A program made the position numbers and the translations under genes. A DNA stretch of 64,000 bases from Phycisphaeraceae bacterium (GTDB lineage Bacteria; Planctomycetota; Phycisphaerae; Phycisphaerales; UBA1924). The stretch covers positions 62,001 through 126,000 of the forward strand of contig JAHBXL010000010.1 in NCBI GenBank assembly GCA_019636495.1, written 5' to 3'. The stretch's first letter is position 1, and every line of letters begins with the position of its first letter. The notes under the pieces were generated by a model. The model had not been told where the DNA came from. It saw nothing but the letters and a program-made list of their open reading frames with translations, and did no database searches. Shown here one piece after another: positions 51,861 through 60,483 of the stretch.

Positions 51861-52568
51861 TCAGGCCGCTGCGCGCTTCTTGACGCGATTGCGGCCGACG
51901 GTGCGCTGCGCCAGGCCCGAACGCTCCTCGGCATCGTGAATCAGGATGTCCACCATTTCCAGCGGCGATGTGCCGTACACATCGGCGCCGATCTCCTCCG
52001 CCAGACCCTCGGCCCGGTTGAAGACACCGCCGCCGACGGCGATCTGCAGATTGGGGCACGCGCCGATCTCGTGCAGTTGATCGATCATCGCGCGGATGTT
52101 GGGCAGGTCCTGTGCCGCCGAGGAGAACATCAGCAGCACGTCGGGCGACTCCTCGTGGACGCGTCCCAGCACTTCGTCGTTCGCGATTCCGCCGCCCGCG
52201 AAGCAGATGTCAAAGCCCGCGGCCTCGATGAGATCGACGGCCATCTGCGCCCCGAGTTCCTCCGCCTCGCTGGGCCCGCACAGCGCGAACACCGAGCGTC
52301 CGCGAGAAGGCTGGATTGTCAGTTTCGCCGCCTCCTGATCCACCAGCACGCGAAGCAGTCGAGTCGCCATGTGGTGGTTCAGGCAGGGCAACTGGTCGGC
52401 CCGGTACAGTTTCTGGATCATCTCGTGGGCCGGCCAGAAAAGGTCGCTGATCACGGCCTCCGGCGACCGGAGCGCGGCTCCGGCCTGTTTCACGAACGCC
52501 CGCGTCGCGGGTCGGTTGCCCGAAATCAACGTTTCGAACAACCTCTCGATCATCGCTTCTTGGTTCAT
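51861..52568 (-). CDS. Cobalamin-binding-fold protein with degenerate ligand motifs
   Basis: A 235-residue protein with a helical N-domain (about 1-100) and a Rossmann-like C-domain (about 105-220), the layout of methionine-synthase/CarH type B12 modules. The cap motif that normally reads W-x9-EH is degenerate: Tyr in place of Trp and NHH in place of EEH (YRADQLPCLNHHMATRLLR). The DxHxxG segment, whose His is the lower axial ligand, reads EAEELG in FALCGPSEAEELGAQM. The later GGGVFNRAEGLAEEIGADVYG region is conserved. Cobalamin binding is therefore doubtful, or of another mode. No DNA-binding (MerR) domain is fused. It could be a light, redox or metabolite sensor or a scaffold. ATG at 52568. 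Confidence 0.72.
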   Translation of the reverse strand: MNQEAMIERLFETLISGNRPATRAFVKQAGAALRSPEAVISDLFWPAHEMIQKLYRADQLPCLNHHMATRLLRVLVDQEAAKLTIQPSRGRSVFALCGPSEAEELGAQMAVDLIEAAGFDICFAGGGIANDEVLGRVHEESPDVLLMFSSAAQDLPNIRAMIDQLHEIGACPNLQIAVGGGVFNRAEGLAEEIGADVYGTSPLEMVDILIHDAEERSGLAQRTVGRNRVKKRAAA

Positions 52569-52817
52569 GGTGCGTCTCTTCAACCTTCGCGCCCCGACTC
52601 GGCCTCCGGCCTTGCCGATCGCACAGCACAGCACCCCGAGCCTCCGCCCGGGCACGTGTCGAACCCGCTGTATCGACGGCACCGCCCACACCGAGGCGAT
52701 TTCAGGCCGGCATTTGAGCCGCGCAATCGACGACACCCCAAGACTGCGCTCTCGGTCCGGTAAGGCCGATCCTCGCCTCAAGAACACCCACTAGTGGGTG
52801 CATTTACGCCCGTCTTA

Positions 52818-53567
52818 CTACTTGGCAATCGCGACGGTACAGCCGCAAATCCCCAAAGTAAGGGGATTGAATCGAGTATCGGCGAATCCGGCCGACTCGA
52901 TCTTGCCGCGGAGTTGCTCCGGCGACAGAAAAGTCTCGACGGATCGCGGCAGGTATTTGTACGCACCGGAGCGGTCCCCGCTGATCCACGTCGCCGTTCG
53001 CGGCATGATCTGGCGGCAGTAGAAGTTGTTGAACCAGCGCACCAACGGGTTGCGCGGCTCGCAGAACTCCAACACGACAAGCCGTCCCCCGGCCCGCAGC
53101 ACGCGTCGAAACTCGCTCAGTGCTCTGTCAACATCCTGCACGTTGCGGATGCCGAAGGCGATGCTGACCACGTCGGCGCAGGCATCGGCCAGCGGCAGGC
53201 GCTGGGCATCGCCCTGAACATACGTGATCCGCGGATCGGCCTTGCGCTCGCGGGCCACGTGCAGCATCTCAAGCGTGAAGTCGATGCCGATCACGCGCCC
53301 CGCGCCCGCGCGGGCGAATGCCAACGACAGGTCCCCCGTCCCGCACGCTACGTCGATCACGGTTTCTCCCGGCTTCAGCCCCGACTTCCGCACGGCGAAC
53401 CGCCGCCACGCCTGGTCGCGCCACATCGAGTGCAGCCGGTTGTTCAGGTCATACGCAGGCGCGATCGCCGCGAACATGCTCCTGACGCGCTCGGGTTTAT
53501 CCGCCGCGGCATGCGGATCGCTGGCCAGTTGGGTCTGGCTCCAGGCTGGCTCGTTCGGGGTGCGCAT
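52818..53567 (-). CDS. ubiE: Demethylmenaquinone/2-polyprenyl methyltransferase
   Basis: A 249-residue SAM-dependent methyltransferase of quinone synthesis. AIAPAYDLNNRLHSMWRDQAW and VIDVACGTGDLSLAFA (SAM-binding GxGxG-type loop) near the start, then GIDFTLEMLHVAR, QGDAQRLPLAD, VSIAFGIRNVQD and GDRSGAYKYLPRSVETF, all typical of MenG/UbiE. The length matches. ATG at 53567. In anaerobe-like and planctomycete genomes the product is usually menaquinone. It is divergent from the M48 peptidase gene. Confidence 0.93.
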   Translation of the reverse strand: MRTPNEPAWSQTQLASDPHAAADKPERVRSMFAAIAPAYDLNNRLHSMWRDQAWRRFAVRKSGLKPGETVIDVACGTGDLSLAFARAGAGRVIGIDFTLEMLHVARERKADPRITYVQGDAQRLPLADACADVVSIAFGIRNVQDVDRALSEFRRVLRAGGRLVVLEFCEPRNPLVRWFNNFYCRQIMPRTATWISGDRSGAYKYLPRSVETFLSPEQLRGKIESAGFADTRFNPLTLGICGCTVAIAK

Positions 53568-53634
53568 CCGATTCGATCGTACTCGCGACGGCGCGGTGGC
53601 GGTAAACTCAGGCAGGCAGTTACGGAGAGCACCC

Positions 53635-54666
53635 ATGCACGATCGAATCGGGACGTTTGCGCGGCTCGCTTTCGTGGCAGTCATCGTGGCGACTTCCACG
53701 GCCTGCAGCACCAACCCGGCGACGGGGCGCTCTCAGGCGCTCATGTACAACAGGGGTGAGGAGATCCAGATCGGCGAGGAGCACAAGGGCCCGCTGACTG
53801 AGGAGTTCGGCGGGGCGATCACGCAGCCCGCGCTGCACAACTACGTCTCCGACATCGGCAAGCGTCTGGCGGCGGTGACGGAGTCCGACTTCCCCTCTTT
53901 GCCGTGGGAGTTCACGCTGCTGAACTCGAAGGTCATCAACGCGTTCGCACTGCCGGGCGGAAAGGTGTTCATTTCGCGCGGGCTGTGCGAGGAAATGACC
54001 AACGAGGCACAACTGGCCGCGGTACTCGGGCATGAGGTCGGTCACGTGACCGGCAGACACACGTCGGAGCGCATGAGCCAGGCGCTGGGTTCGACCATCG
54101 GGGGGGCGATCATCGGCGGGTTGATCGGCGCGGCGGCGGGGGGGAAGGAGGGTGCGGCGGCGGGCGTGGCCGGCGGCGCGACCATCGGCGGCATCGTGTC
54201 GCTGAGTTTCTCGCGCGAGCAGGAGATCGAGGCCGACCGGCTCGGGATGCGCTACATGGAGCGGCTGGGGTACGACCCGGTTGGCGCGATCGAGGTGCAG
54301 GAGATCCTGGGGCGCGCAGGCGGGGGCGGAACACCCGAGTTCCTTTCGACGCACCCTGCCAGCGCGACGCGCATCGCCGAACTCAACAAGCGGTACGACA
54401 AGTACTATGCGCACACGCGCGGCAATCCGAACTACCAGAAGCACGCTGAGAGGTTCCAGCCGTTCCTTGCCGGGCTGCGTGTGCTGCCCGCGCCGCGCGC
54501 CCATGCGGAGCCACGCCCGCGCACGCCGGAAGGCGCGCGGGCCTTGATGTTCGCCGCGGCGTTCCACGCCGGCCAATCGGGCGACCACAGCGCGTTCGGC
54601 CCTCTGGGCGACCCGGTGAACTGGTGCTGGCACTGCGCCGTCGCCGCGGCAGGCGAGGCGGACTGA
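53635..54666 (+). CDS. M48-family zinc peptidase, probably membrane-anchored
   Basis: A 343-residue peptidase. A hydrophobic N-segment ends TSTAC (Cys24), a weak lipobox. HEVGH (133-137) gives two His zinc ligands and Glu199 in EADR is the third, matching M48B/BepA-LoiP periplasmic proteases. STNPATGRSQALMYNRGEE just after the Cys is characteristic of the family. FLSTHPASATRIAEL near 245 is the usual 'THP' end of the fold. A Gly/Ala-rich helix pair (IGGAIIGGLIGAAAGG, about 152-190) lies between the zinc ligands. It should act in periplasmic protein quality control. ATG with GGAGAG upstream. A possible -10 (TAAACT) is near 53603. Confidence 0.88.
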   Translation: MHDRIGTFARLAFVAVIVATSTACSTNPATGRSQALMYNRGEEIQIGEEHKGPLTEEFGGAITQPALHNYVSDIGKRLAAVTESDFPSLPWEFTLLNSKVINAFALPGGKVFISRGLCEEMTNEAQLAAVLGHEVGHVTGRHTSERMSQALGSTIGGAIIGGLIGAAAGGKEGAAAGVAGGATIGGIVSLSFSREQEIEADRLGMRYMERLGYDPVGAIEVQEILGRAGGGGTPEFLSTHPASATRIAELNKRYDKYYAHTRGNPNYQKHAERFQPFLAGLRVLPAPRAHAEPRPRTPEGARALMFAAAFHAGQSGDHSAFGPLGDPVNWCWHCAVAAAGEAD

Positions 54667-54705
54667 ACGGGTTCACATGGCAGACCGCCGCGTGCCCGCG
54701 CGTAT

Positions 54706-57270
54706 TCAGGGCTCGTAGCCGTGCGTCGGGACTCGGCGCGGACGCTCGGCCGGGGCGGCGGAGGCGCCGGGCTCGGACGGGCGCACGGCGTCCTTTCGGA
54801 TGGGCTTGGGAGGCGTCAGGTCTTCGCGGAGTTCGTTGAGCCGCTCGCGCTCGCTTTCGGTCGCGGCGTCGGTTTCGCCGGGGTTCTCGATGACGATCGG
54901 CGTGATGAACGCGACGATCTCGGTTTGGGCCTTGATTCGCTCGGTCGACTGGAACAGCAGGCCGACAAGCGGGATGTCGCCGAGGATCGGGAACTTGCGG
55001 CGGACATCCGAGTCCTCGGAGCGCAGGATGCCCGAGACGACGACGGTCTGCCCGTCCTGCACGATCAGGTGCGTGGTCGATTCGCGCCGGTCGACGATGA
55101 ACCCGCCGAAGAGCGTCTGGTTGGGCTGGATGCTCGAGAGTTCGAGGTTGATGCGCAGGTCCACATCGCGCTTGGGCGTGATTCGGGGCCGAACGCGCAG
55201 CGACAGGCCCACGGCGCGGTAGTCGAAACTCTGCGTCAGCGTGCCGTTGTCGGTCGTCTGCGAGTCGGTGATGAACGGGATGTCCTGCCCGGCGAAGAAC
55301 TCGGCCTCCTGGTTGTCGCTGGTGAAGATGCGCGGCTCGGACAGGATGTTCACATTGGTCTTTTGCGACAGCGCCTGGAACAGGACGTTCAGATCGACGC
55401 CGACGTTGAGCACCGAGGTATCGAACAGCCCCGGCAGAAGGTCGTTCTTGGTGCCGGTGACCACGCCGCCCTGCTGGTTGCCGGTGCTGTTGGCGCCGGC
55501 GGAGATCACGTTGTCGCCGAAGGTCGGGTTGATCGGCGCGTTGGACCAGCGCAAGCCCATCGCGGTCGCGTCCTCCAGACTGATTTCGGCGATCACCGCC
55601 TTCAGCAGCACCTGCCGGCCCGGCTTGTCCAGTTCGCTGATGAGGTCCACGACGGACTGGGAATACTCCGGCGGTGACAGGACCATCAGCGCGTTCTGCC
55701 GCCACACCGGAACGATGCGCACCTTCGAAACCAGATTCGAAGAGCCGGCGGTCGCGGTCGGCGGGCGGGCCCGTTGCCACCAGAACGAAACCGTGCCGGG
55801 CGTGGTGCCCGTCTGGGCCTGCGCGGTGGTCGCGGCGTCGCTGGCGAAGGGCGATGCGCCCGTCGAGCCCTGCGAGAGGCCCGTCTCCTGCCGCGGAATC
55901 TGCGCCAGCGTGCCCTCTTGCGCGAGCAGCGCGTTGAGTTGCTCGGCCAGTTCCTCGGCCGAGGCGTGCTTGAGTTCGACGATCCGCGGCAGGCCGGTGG
56001 TCAGCGGCTGATCGATCTGCGCGATGAAGTCGTCGATCACGCGGAAGTTCGCCGCGGACTTGCTCAGCACCACCAGCCGCGACGATTCCGGGATCGCCTC
56101 AAAGGAGAACTGCCCGTACATTCGCCCGACGCCTGACTGAGTCGCCGCCGACCCCGCCCCCGGCTGGCCGAACAGTTCCCGCGCCGCATCGCGAACCTTG
56201 ATCGGGTCCGAGTTGACAAGCGTGTAGATCCGCGGCGTGAGCGTGTCGATGTCGACCTGCCGATCCCACGAATCGTTGATCTGCGTGCGGATCTGCTCGA
56301 GCACCTGCTTCTCGGCCAGCACAGTGACCGAGTTCTGCTGGGTGTTGGCGGTTACGCGGAGGTTGGCGCTGGTCGCGGCCGAATCCTGCTGCTGCCCGCC
56401 GCGGCCCTGCTGCTGCTGTTGGCCGCCGCGGCCCGGTTGCTGCTGTTGCCCGCCGCGCTGCCCGCCCTGGAAGAACTGCTGGAAGGGGTTCTGCTGCTGT
56501 CCGCCCTGGCCGGTTCGGGCGGTCTGCGAGAACAGGTCTCGGATGTTCGTCGCGACCTGCTCGGCATCGGCGTAGCGCAGGTGGAAGGTCTCGGTCACGA
56601 GGCTCGCGGCCGAGGGTTGGTCGAGATACTCGACCTTGCGCTCGATCTGCTGCAACAGGCCGATGTTGGCCATGACCGCGATCTGGTTCGACAGCGGGTC
56701 GATGGTCAGTTTGGCGAAACTCGGCAGGTTGGATTTGATGACTTCGCCGATGGTGTCGGCCGCGGAATACTCCAGCCGGAAGACCTTGTCCACGACTGTG
56801 CCATAGTCGGTGCGGCCTTCGAGTCGGACATCGGGTCCGAGCACGGGCACGTCCTGCCGATCCAGTTCGCCCAGGTCGCGGAGAATGATGAGGTCCTTGG
56901 TTTCGACGACGGCCACGCCGTTCTGCTGAAGCGCGAAGATGACCAGATCGAGGGCGAGTTCGCGAGAGATCGGCCGGTCGTTGACGACGGTGATGGGGCG
57001 GTTCAACACGTCCGGCTGCGGCAGCACGACCTTGCCGGTGGTCTCAACGAGGAACGGCAGGATGCGCTCGACGCGCTCGCTGCGGAAGCCGAGCGTGGTC
57101 GGCTCGCCGTAGACAACGCGCCGGCCGCGCAGATCGAACTGGTCGGCCGCGGGTTCTTCAGCCCGCGGCGCGCTCTGCGCGTGCGAAAGACCAATGACCG
57201 ACCCGACGCACACGAGCGCGGCGGCAACGGGCGACAGGTGGGCGAAGAGTGTGGTGCGGGTGCGAATCAT
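54706..57270 (-). CDS. gspD: Type II secretion system outer-membrane secretin GspD
   Basis: An 854-residue secretin. A signal peptide (ends LSHAQ) leads into N-terminal domains with two or three KH/N1-like repeats (for example KLTIDPLSNQIAVMANIGLLQQIER and AIPESSRLVVLSKSAANFRV). A low-complexity Gln/Gly insert at about 250-297 interrupts them. The secretin core (about 600-790) has VGVDLNVLFQALSQKTNVNI, LSEPRIFTSDNQEAEFFAGQ and GLSLRVRPRITPKRDVDL, and ends TEIVAFITPIVI. The last 65 residues are polar, probably the pilotin-binding tail. ATG overlaps the stop of the GspC-like gene (ATGA). It is the last gene of the operon seen here. Confidence 0.93.
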   Translation of the reverse strand: MIRTRTTLFAHLSPVAAALVCVGSVIGLSHAQSAPRAEEPAADQFDLRGRRVVYGEPTTLGFRSERVERILPFLVETTGKVVLPQPDVLNRPITVVNDRPISRELALDLVIFALQQNGVAVVETKDLIILRDLGELDRQDVPVLGPDVRLEGRTDYGTVVDKVFRLEYSAADTIGEVIKSNLPSFAKLTIDPLSNQIAVMANIGLLQQIERKVEYLDQPSAASLVTETFHLRYADAEQVATNIRDLFSQTARTGQGGQQQNPFQQFFQGGQRGGQQQQPGRGGQQQQQGRGGQQQDSAATSANLRVTANTQQNSVTVLAEKQVLEQIRTQINDSWDRQVDIDTLTPRIYTLVNSDPIKVRDAARELFGQPGAGSAATQSGVGRMYGQFSFEAIPESSRLVVLSKSAANFRVIDDFIAQIDQPLTTGLPRIVELKHASAEELAEQLNALLAQEGTLAQIPRQETGLSQGSTGASPFASDAATTAQAQTGTTPGTVSFWWQRARPPTATAGSSNLVSKVRIVPVWRQNALMVLSPPEYSQSVVDLISELDKPGRQVLLKAVIAEISLEDATAMGLRWSNAPINPTFGDNVISAGANSTGNQQGGVVTGTKNDLLPGLFDTSVLNVGVDLNVLFQALSQKTNVNILSEPRIFTSDNQEAEFFAGQDIPFITDSQTTDNGTLTQSFDYRAVGLSLRVRPRITPKRDVDLRINLELSSIQPNQTLFGGFIVDRRESTTHLIVQDGQTVVVSGILRSEDSDVRRKFPILGDIPLVGLLFQSTERIKAQTEIVAFITPIVIENPGETDAATESERERLNELREDLTPPKPIRKDAVRPSEPGASAAPAERPRRVPTHGYEP
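56395..56510 (-). repeat. Gln/Gly-rich coding repeat inside gspD
   Basis: Imperfect repeats of CAG/CAA and GGC codons encode GGQQQ-, GRGGQQQQ-type units (about residues 250-297 of GspD). Unlike the neighbouring sequence, this is low-complexity and may vary in length between strains. Confidence 0.7.
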
Positions 57271-58058
57271 GACGCCTCCGGTTCGGGGGCTGGGGGTGCT
57301 GCGGGATCGTTGTGCGGCTCGTCCGAAGGGTCGTCCGGCTCGGGGTCCGGGTCGGGGTCGTGTGCGGGATCGTCCGGTGGTGCGCCGGGATCGGCCGCGG
57401 GCGAGGCGGGGCCGCTCGGGGAGGCGGCGGGGGATGGCTGGGCCGGCGGCTCGCTCGAAGGAGGCTGCGCGGGCGATGAGGCCGGCGCGGCGTCCTGCGG
57501 GGCGAGCAGCGTCGAGCCCTGGCCGAGCACGGGGCGCGTCACAACGCTGTCGCGCTGGAACAGGTCCACATCGAACTCGACGCCCTGCCACTCGATCCGT
57601 GCCGACCACGGAGCGTTCATCGACACGATCTTCACGCCGCGGCCGGATTCGCCCAGGCGCACGCGCTGCCCATCGTTGAACCACACCTGGTTGTTCACCA
57701 TGGCGGTGATGGCGGGCCCGCCGTAGCGCGTGGGCTTGGGCGGTTCGCGCGGGGTGGTGTCGACGACGACATCCTGTCGCGGCGGGCGCGGCCGCGGCGG
57801 AACAAAGAACAGCGATCGGCCGTTGACCTGCGAGCCGTGTGCCGCGAGGGCCTCGGCGAAGCGCTGCAGGCGCGCCGCATCGTCGACCTGCTCGCGCTCG
57901 GTCGGCGCGGGAAGCACCGCGGCGCGAAGGAGGGGCGCGGCCTGCGCGCCCAGCCAGCCGAGCGTCAGCAGCACCACGACCAGAACCAGTGCGCCGAGCC
58001 AGCGCGGCCCGCCGCCCCGAGACCGAAGACCCAGCAGGAGCGATGTCATGCGGCTCAT
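57267..58058 (-). CDS. GspC-like inner-membrane protein of the T2SS
   Basis: A 263-residue protein. One membrane segment (about 19-41) lies near the N-terminus, followed by a linker and a small domain with VNNQVWFNDGQRVRLGES and MNAPWSARIEWQGVEFDVD, comparable to the homology region of GspC or a PilP-like protein. The C-terminal 75 residues are rich in Pro, Asp, Glu and Ser (for example PDPDPEPDDPSDEP). Position between M and D, together with 4-base overlaps on both sides, points to a link between inner membrane and secretin. Start ATG 58058 is fixed by the overlap with the stop of the upstream gene. Confidence 0.75.
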   Translation of the reverse strand: MSRMTSLLLGLRSRGGGPRWLGALVLVVVLLTLGWLGAQAAPLLRAAVLPAPTEREQVDDAARLQRFAEALAAHGSQVNGRSLFFVPPRPRPPRQDVVVDTTPREPPKPTRYGGPAITAMVNNQVWFNDGQRVRLGESGRGVKIVSMNAPWSARIEWQGVEFDVDLFQRDSVVTRPVLGQGSTLLAPQDAAPASSPAQPPSSEPPAQPSPAASPSGPASPAADPGAPPDDPAHDPDPDPEPDDPSDEPHNDPAAPPAPEPEAS

Positions 58059-58708
58059 GGGCGCACCCCCGCGCTGCCTGCGAGCGATGCGCCGGCCGAG
58101 TCCGGCGCGGCGATCCACGTTTCGACGGCGATCGAAGCGCGCACATCTCGCCCCGTACCGGTCTGGCCTGTTCGCGAGCGGCCCGCGCCGCTCTTGTCGA
58201 TCCGCACGCGCGAGACCGCAGTCACGTCGCGCGCGTTCTCAAGGTCCGACAGAATCGCCACCACCACCGCCGGCTCCGCGTCGAAGGAGACATCGAGCAC
58301 GTACCGGTCCAGTCGATTGCCGAGCCCGACGACGCCCGCGGCCTCGTCGGACCGGATCGCCGCGGAGCGCTCGCTGTACGTCGCGTTCGTCACGCCGTGC
58401 CGGATGAGCACGGCGTTGACAGTGCGCTGCAGCACCTCGGGCCGGGCGCCGGGCTCTGCCGGGTGACGCGGCAGGCCGAAGTTGTCCATGCCCAGTTCGA
58501 GCATCCGCCCTGTGTCGGACTCGGGTGCCAGCAGTCGCCGCTCGCGCTGCAGGGCCGATTCGAGGTTGTCGGCCCGCGTCCGTGCCGCGTTGGTCGCGTC
58601 CAGCACCGGTTCAACGACCAGCAGGTACGCGCCCACGAACAGCACGAACAGCACCAGCCATCGTCCCGCGCGCGGCATGCGGAGATATGCATCGAACAGC
58701 GCGTTCAC
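58055..58708 (-). CDS. gspM: GspM/PilO-like inner-membrane protein of the T2SS
   Basis: A 217-residue protein with one membrane segment (about 16-34: RWLVLFVLFVGAYLLVVEP), a coiled-coil-like region (about 40-65), and a ferredoxin-like domain. GTG at 58708 is fixed by the GTGA overlap with the upstream gene. Position after the GspL-like gene and topology match GspM/PilO. Sequence identity to enterobacterial GspM is not apparent, so the call rests on order and topology. C-terminus has charged, Gly-rich stretches. Confidence 0.75.
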   Translation of the reverse strand: MNALFDAYLRMPRAGRWLVLFVLFVGAYLLVVEPVLDATNAARTRADNLESALQRERRLLAPESDTGRMLELGMDNFGLPRHPAEPGARPEVLQRTVNAVLIRHGVTNATYSERSAAIRSDEAAGVVGLGNRLDRYVLDVSFDAEPAVVVAILSDLENARDVTAVSRVRIDKSGAGRSRTGQTGTGRDVRASIAVETWIAAPDSAGASLAGSAGVRP

Positions 58709-60483
58709 GTGTCACCCCCCGGCGGAGCCTCGCCCGCTTCCTGCATCCGTGCGCGTGCCTTCTCGGCCTCGGCCGTGAGCCGCGCCTTGGTCTCGGCGTC
58801 GAGACCCGGCTGCGTCGAGGCACGCCGGCGCACGCCCCATTCGCGCATCGCCGTCACGCGGTCCATCTTCGCGATGTCTTCGTCGCTCAACGGCGGGGGG
58901 ATGCTCGCGGGTGATGGCGCCGGCGCAGCGGCGCGGTCGTTGCCGCTGCGCGGCGGCGTCGAAGCGGTTGTCGGCGGGCGTGCCGGCTCGTCGCGCCGAG
59001 TGTCGCGCCCTGTCGCGCGGCGGTCGTTCGAGCGGGCGTCGCGGTCGTCGTCGCGGTCGAATCTCGCATCATTGCTCGCGCCCTCGCCGTACAAGCGCTG
59101 GGCGAGTGTCCTGGCCGCGAAATCGTCGAGCGGCTTGCTCGCCTGCAGCGCGAAGTTCTGCACGACCTTGGCCTGCAACTGGAAAGTCACGCCGTCGGCG
59201 GTCGTCTCGATCGTCGGCGTCGCGACGTTGTTGAACACGCGGGTGTCGGCGAGGTTCTTGCGGAAAGTCGAGACCAGTTCCGTCGACTCCGCCGTCGCGC
59301 GGATCGTCACCGTTTCGCCCTGCGGGAGTTCCACCGCGTCGATCGTCACGCCCACCGGCGCTGCGCCGGCGATCTGCCCGAGCAACTTGGTCATCGGCCA
59401 CCGCTTGTCGCTCAGCAGTTTGTAGAACCCCACCCGCCGTTCGGCCTCCGCCAGGCGGCTGTCGAGCGAATCGGCCGAGCCGGCACGGCTCGTCAGCACC
59501 GCGTGCCGGGCCTTCGACGAAGCCATCGGCGCGAGCAGCGCCACAGCCAGGCACGCCGCGCCCACCATCGCCGCGTGACGCGGCAGCGAGAGCCAGTCGA
59601 TCGTCCGCTGCGCCAGCGGCTGGCGGCTGCGCGGCTCGCGCTGCGCAAGCGCGACGAGCGCGCTGGTCGCGGCGTCCGCATCGGCGTACAACATCGCCGC
59701 GCCAAGCGCCAGGCCGAATCGGTTGATCCACTCGCGGTCGCGTGTCGCCCCGCCCAGACGCGCCCCGCCCTGCTGCACAAGCAACAGCCCCTGGGTTGCA
59801 GACATGGCTGTGCCTTCGGCTCCCGCCGCGATGGCGGTTTCCTCCCATGCCGTTCGCACCGCCGAGTCCCAGTTTCTGTCGCTTGCGAGCCGCAGAACCC
59901 GGGCGACGGCTTTCTTTCCGCCCGAGGCCAGCAGCGCGACCGATCCGGTGCGAGTATCCGCCAGACCGGCCATCGGGCCGCCGCCCATCGCCGCGGCCAG
60001 CGAAGCCAGAGCCGCGATCTCCGCGGTCCAAACTTCGGGAACCGGTGACAGTGTGGCGCCATCGGCAGAGGACTCCGGCCTCGTCCAGCCGGTGAGCATC
60101 GCGGCTTGTCCGCCGCCGACACGGACAACTCCCGCCGCGCGGCGGTACCACGGAAGCGAAGCGGGTAGTTCGGACTCCGCCATGAGCGACAACGCATCGG
60201 CCAGCGAAGTTCGGTCGGTCCCACCGCCCTCGGGCATCGGGACAAGTTTGCACACCGTTTCACTCGATGGGGCAAGCCGGATGACCAGTTCGACACGTTT
60301 GGCCTTGAAAATGTCCGCGACATCGCCGCGATCAGCGAGCACGGTTTCGACCACGGTGGCCGCTGACCCACCAGTTTCGGCGATCAAAATCGCCAAGTCT
60401 CCGCCGTGTCCCTCATGAACGGACGCAACTCGCCCTGTTCTGGCTACACGGCCATGTGATTGCTGAGGGTTTACCCGGTTCAT
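58705..60483 (-). CDS. gspL: GspL/PilM-PilN-like assembly protein of the T2SS
   Basis: A 592-residue protein. The cytoplasmic N-part (about 1-295) is actin-like in size and has LAILIAETGGSAATVVETVL, as in GspL/PilM but without obvious ATP-binding motifs. A membrane segment (about 298-322, MVGAACLAVALLAPM) is followed by a PilN-like domain (about 340-480, LDSRLAEAERRVGFYKLLSD, TIDAVELPQGETVTIRATA). The C-terminal tail (about 480-592) is Arg/Asp/Pro-rich and disordered. Overlap with gspK (ATGA) fixes the start. It recruits the secretion ATPase in known systems. Confidence 0.8.
   Translation of the reverse strand: MNRVNPQQSHGRVARTGRVASVHEGHGGDLAILIAETGGSAATVVETVLADRGDVADIFKAKRVELVIRLAPSSETVCKLVPMPEGGGTDRTSLADALSLMAESELPASLPWYRRAAGVVRVGGGQAAMLTGWTRPESSADGATLSPVPEVWTAEIAALASLAAAMGGGPMAGLADTRTGSVALLASGGKKAVARVLRLASDRNWDSAVRTAWEETAIAAGAEGTAMSATQGLLLVQQGGARLGGATRDREWINRFGLALGAAMLYADADAATSALVALAQREPRSRQPLAQRTIDWLSLPRHAAMVGAACLAVALLAPMASSKARHAVLTSRAGSADSLDSRLAEAERRVGFYKLLSDKRWPMTKLLGQIAGAAPVGVTIDAVELPQGETVTIRATAESTELVSTFRKNLADTRVFNNVATPTIETTADGVTFQLQAKVVQNFALQASKPLDDFAARTLAQRLYGEGASNDARFDRDDDRDARSNDRRATGRDTRRDEPARPPTTASTPPRSGNDRAAAPAPSPASIPPPLSDEDIAKMDRVTAMREWGVRRRASTQPGLDAETKARLTAEAEKARARMQEAGEAPPGGDT

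Noticed and set aside
52569..52817. Cobalamin riboswitch near the B12-fold gene
   Set aside because: No B12-box-like sequence was seen; the region upstream of 52568 shows no recognisable riboswitch core.
56395..56510. CRISPR-like repeats
   Set aside because: In-frame Gln/Gly codon repeats of GspD without spacers or cas genes.
57271..58146. N-terminal extension of gspD through the GspC-like gene
   Set aside because: The extension is out-of-frame reading of the neighbouring gene. The ATGA overlap and signal peptide put the start at 57270.
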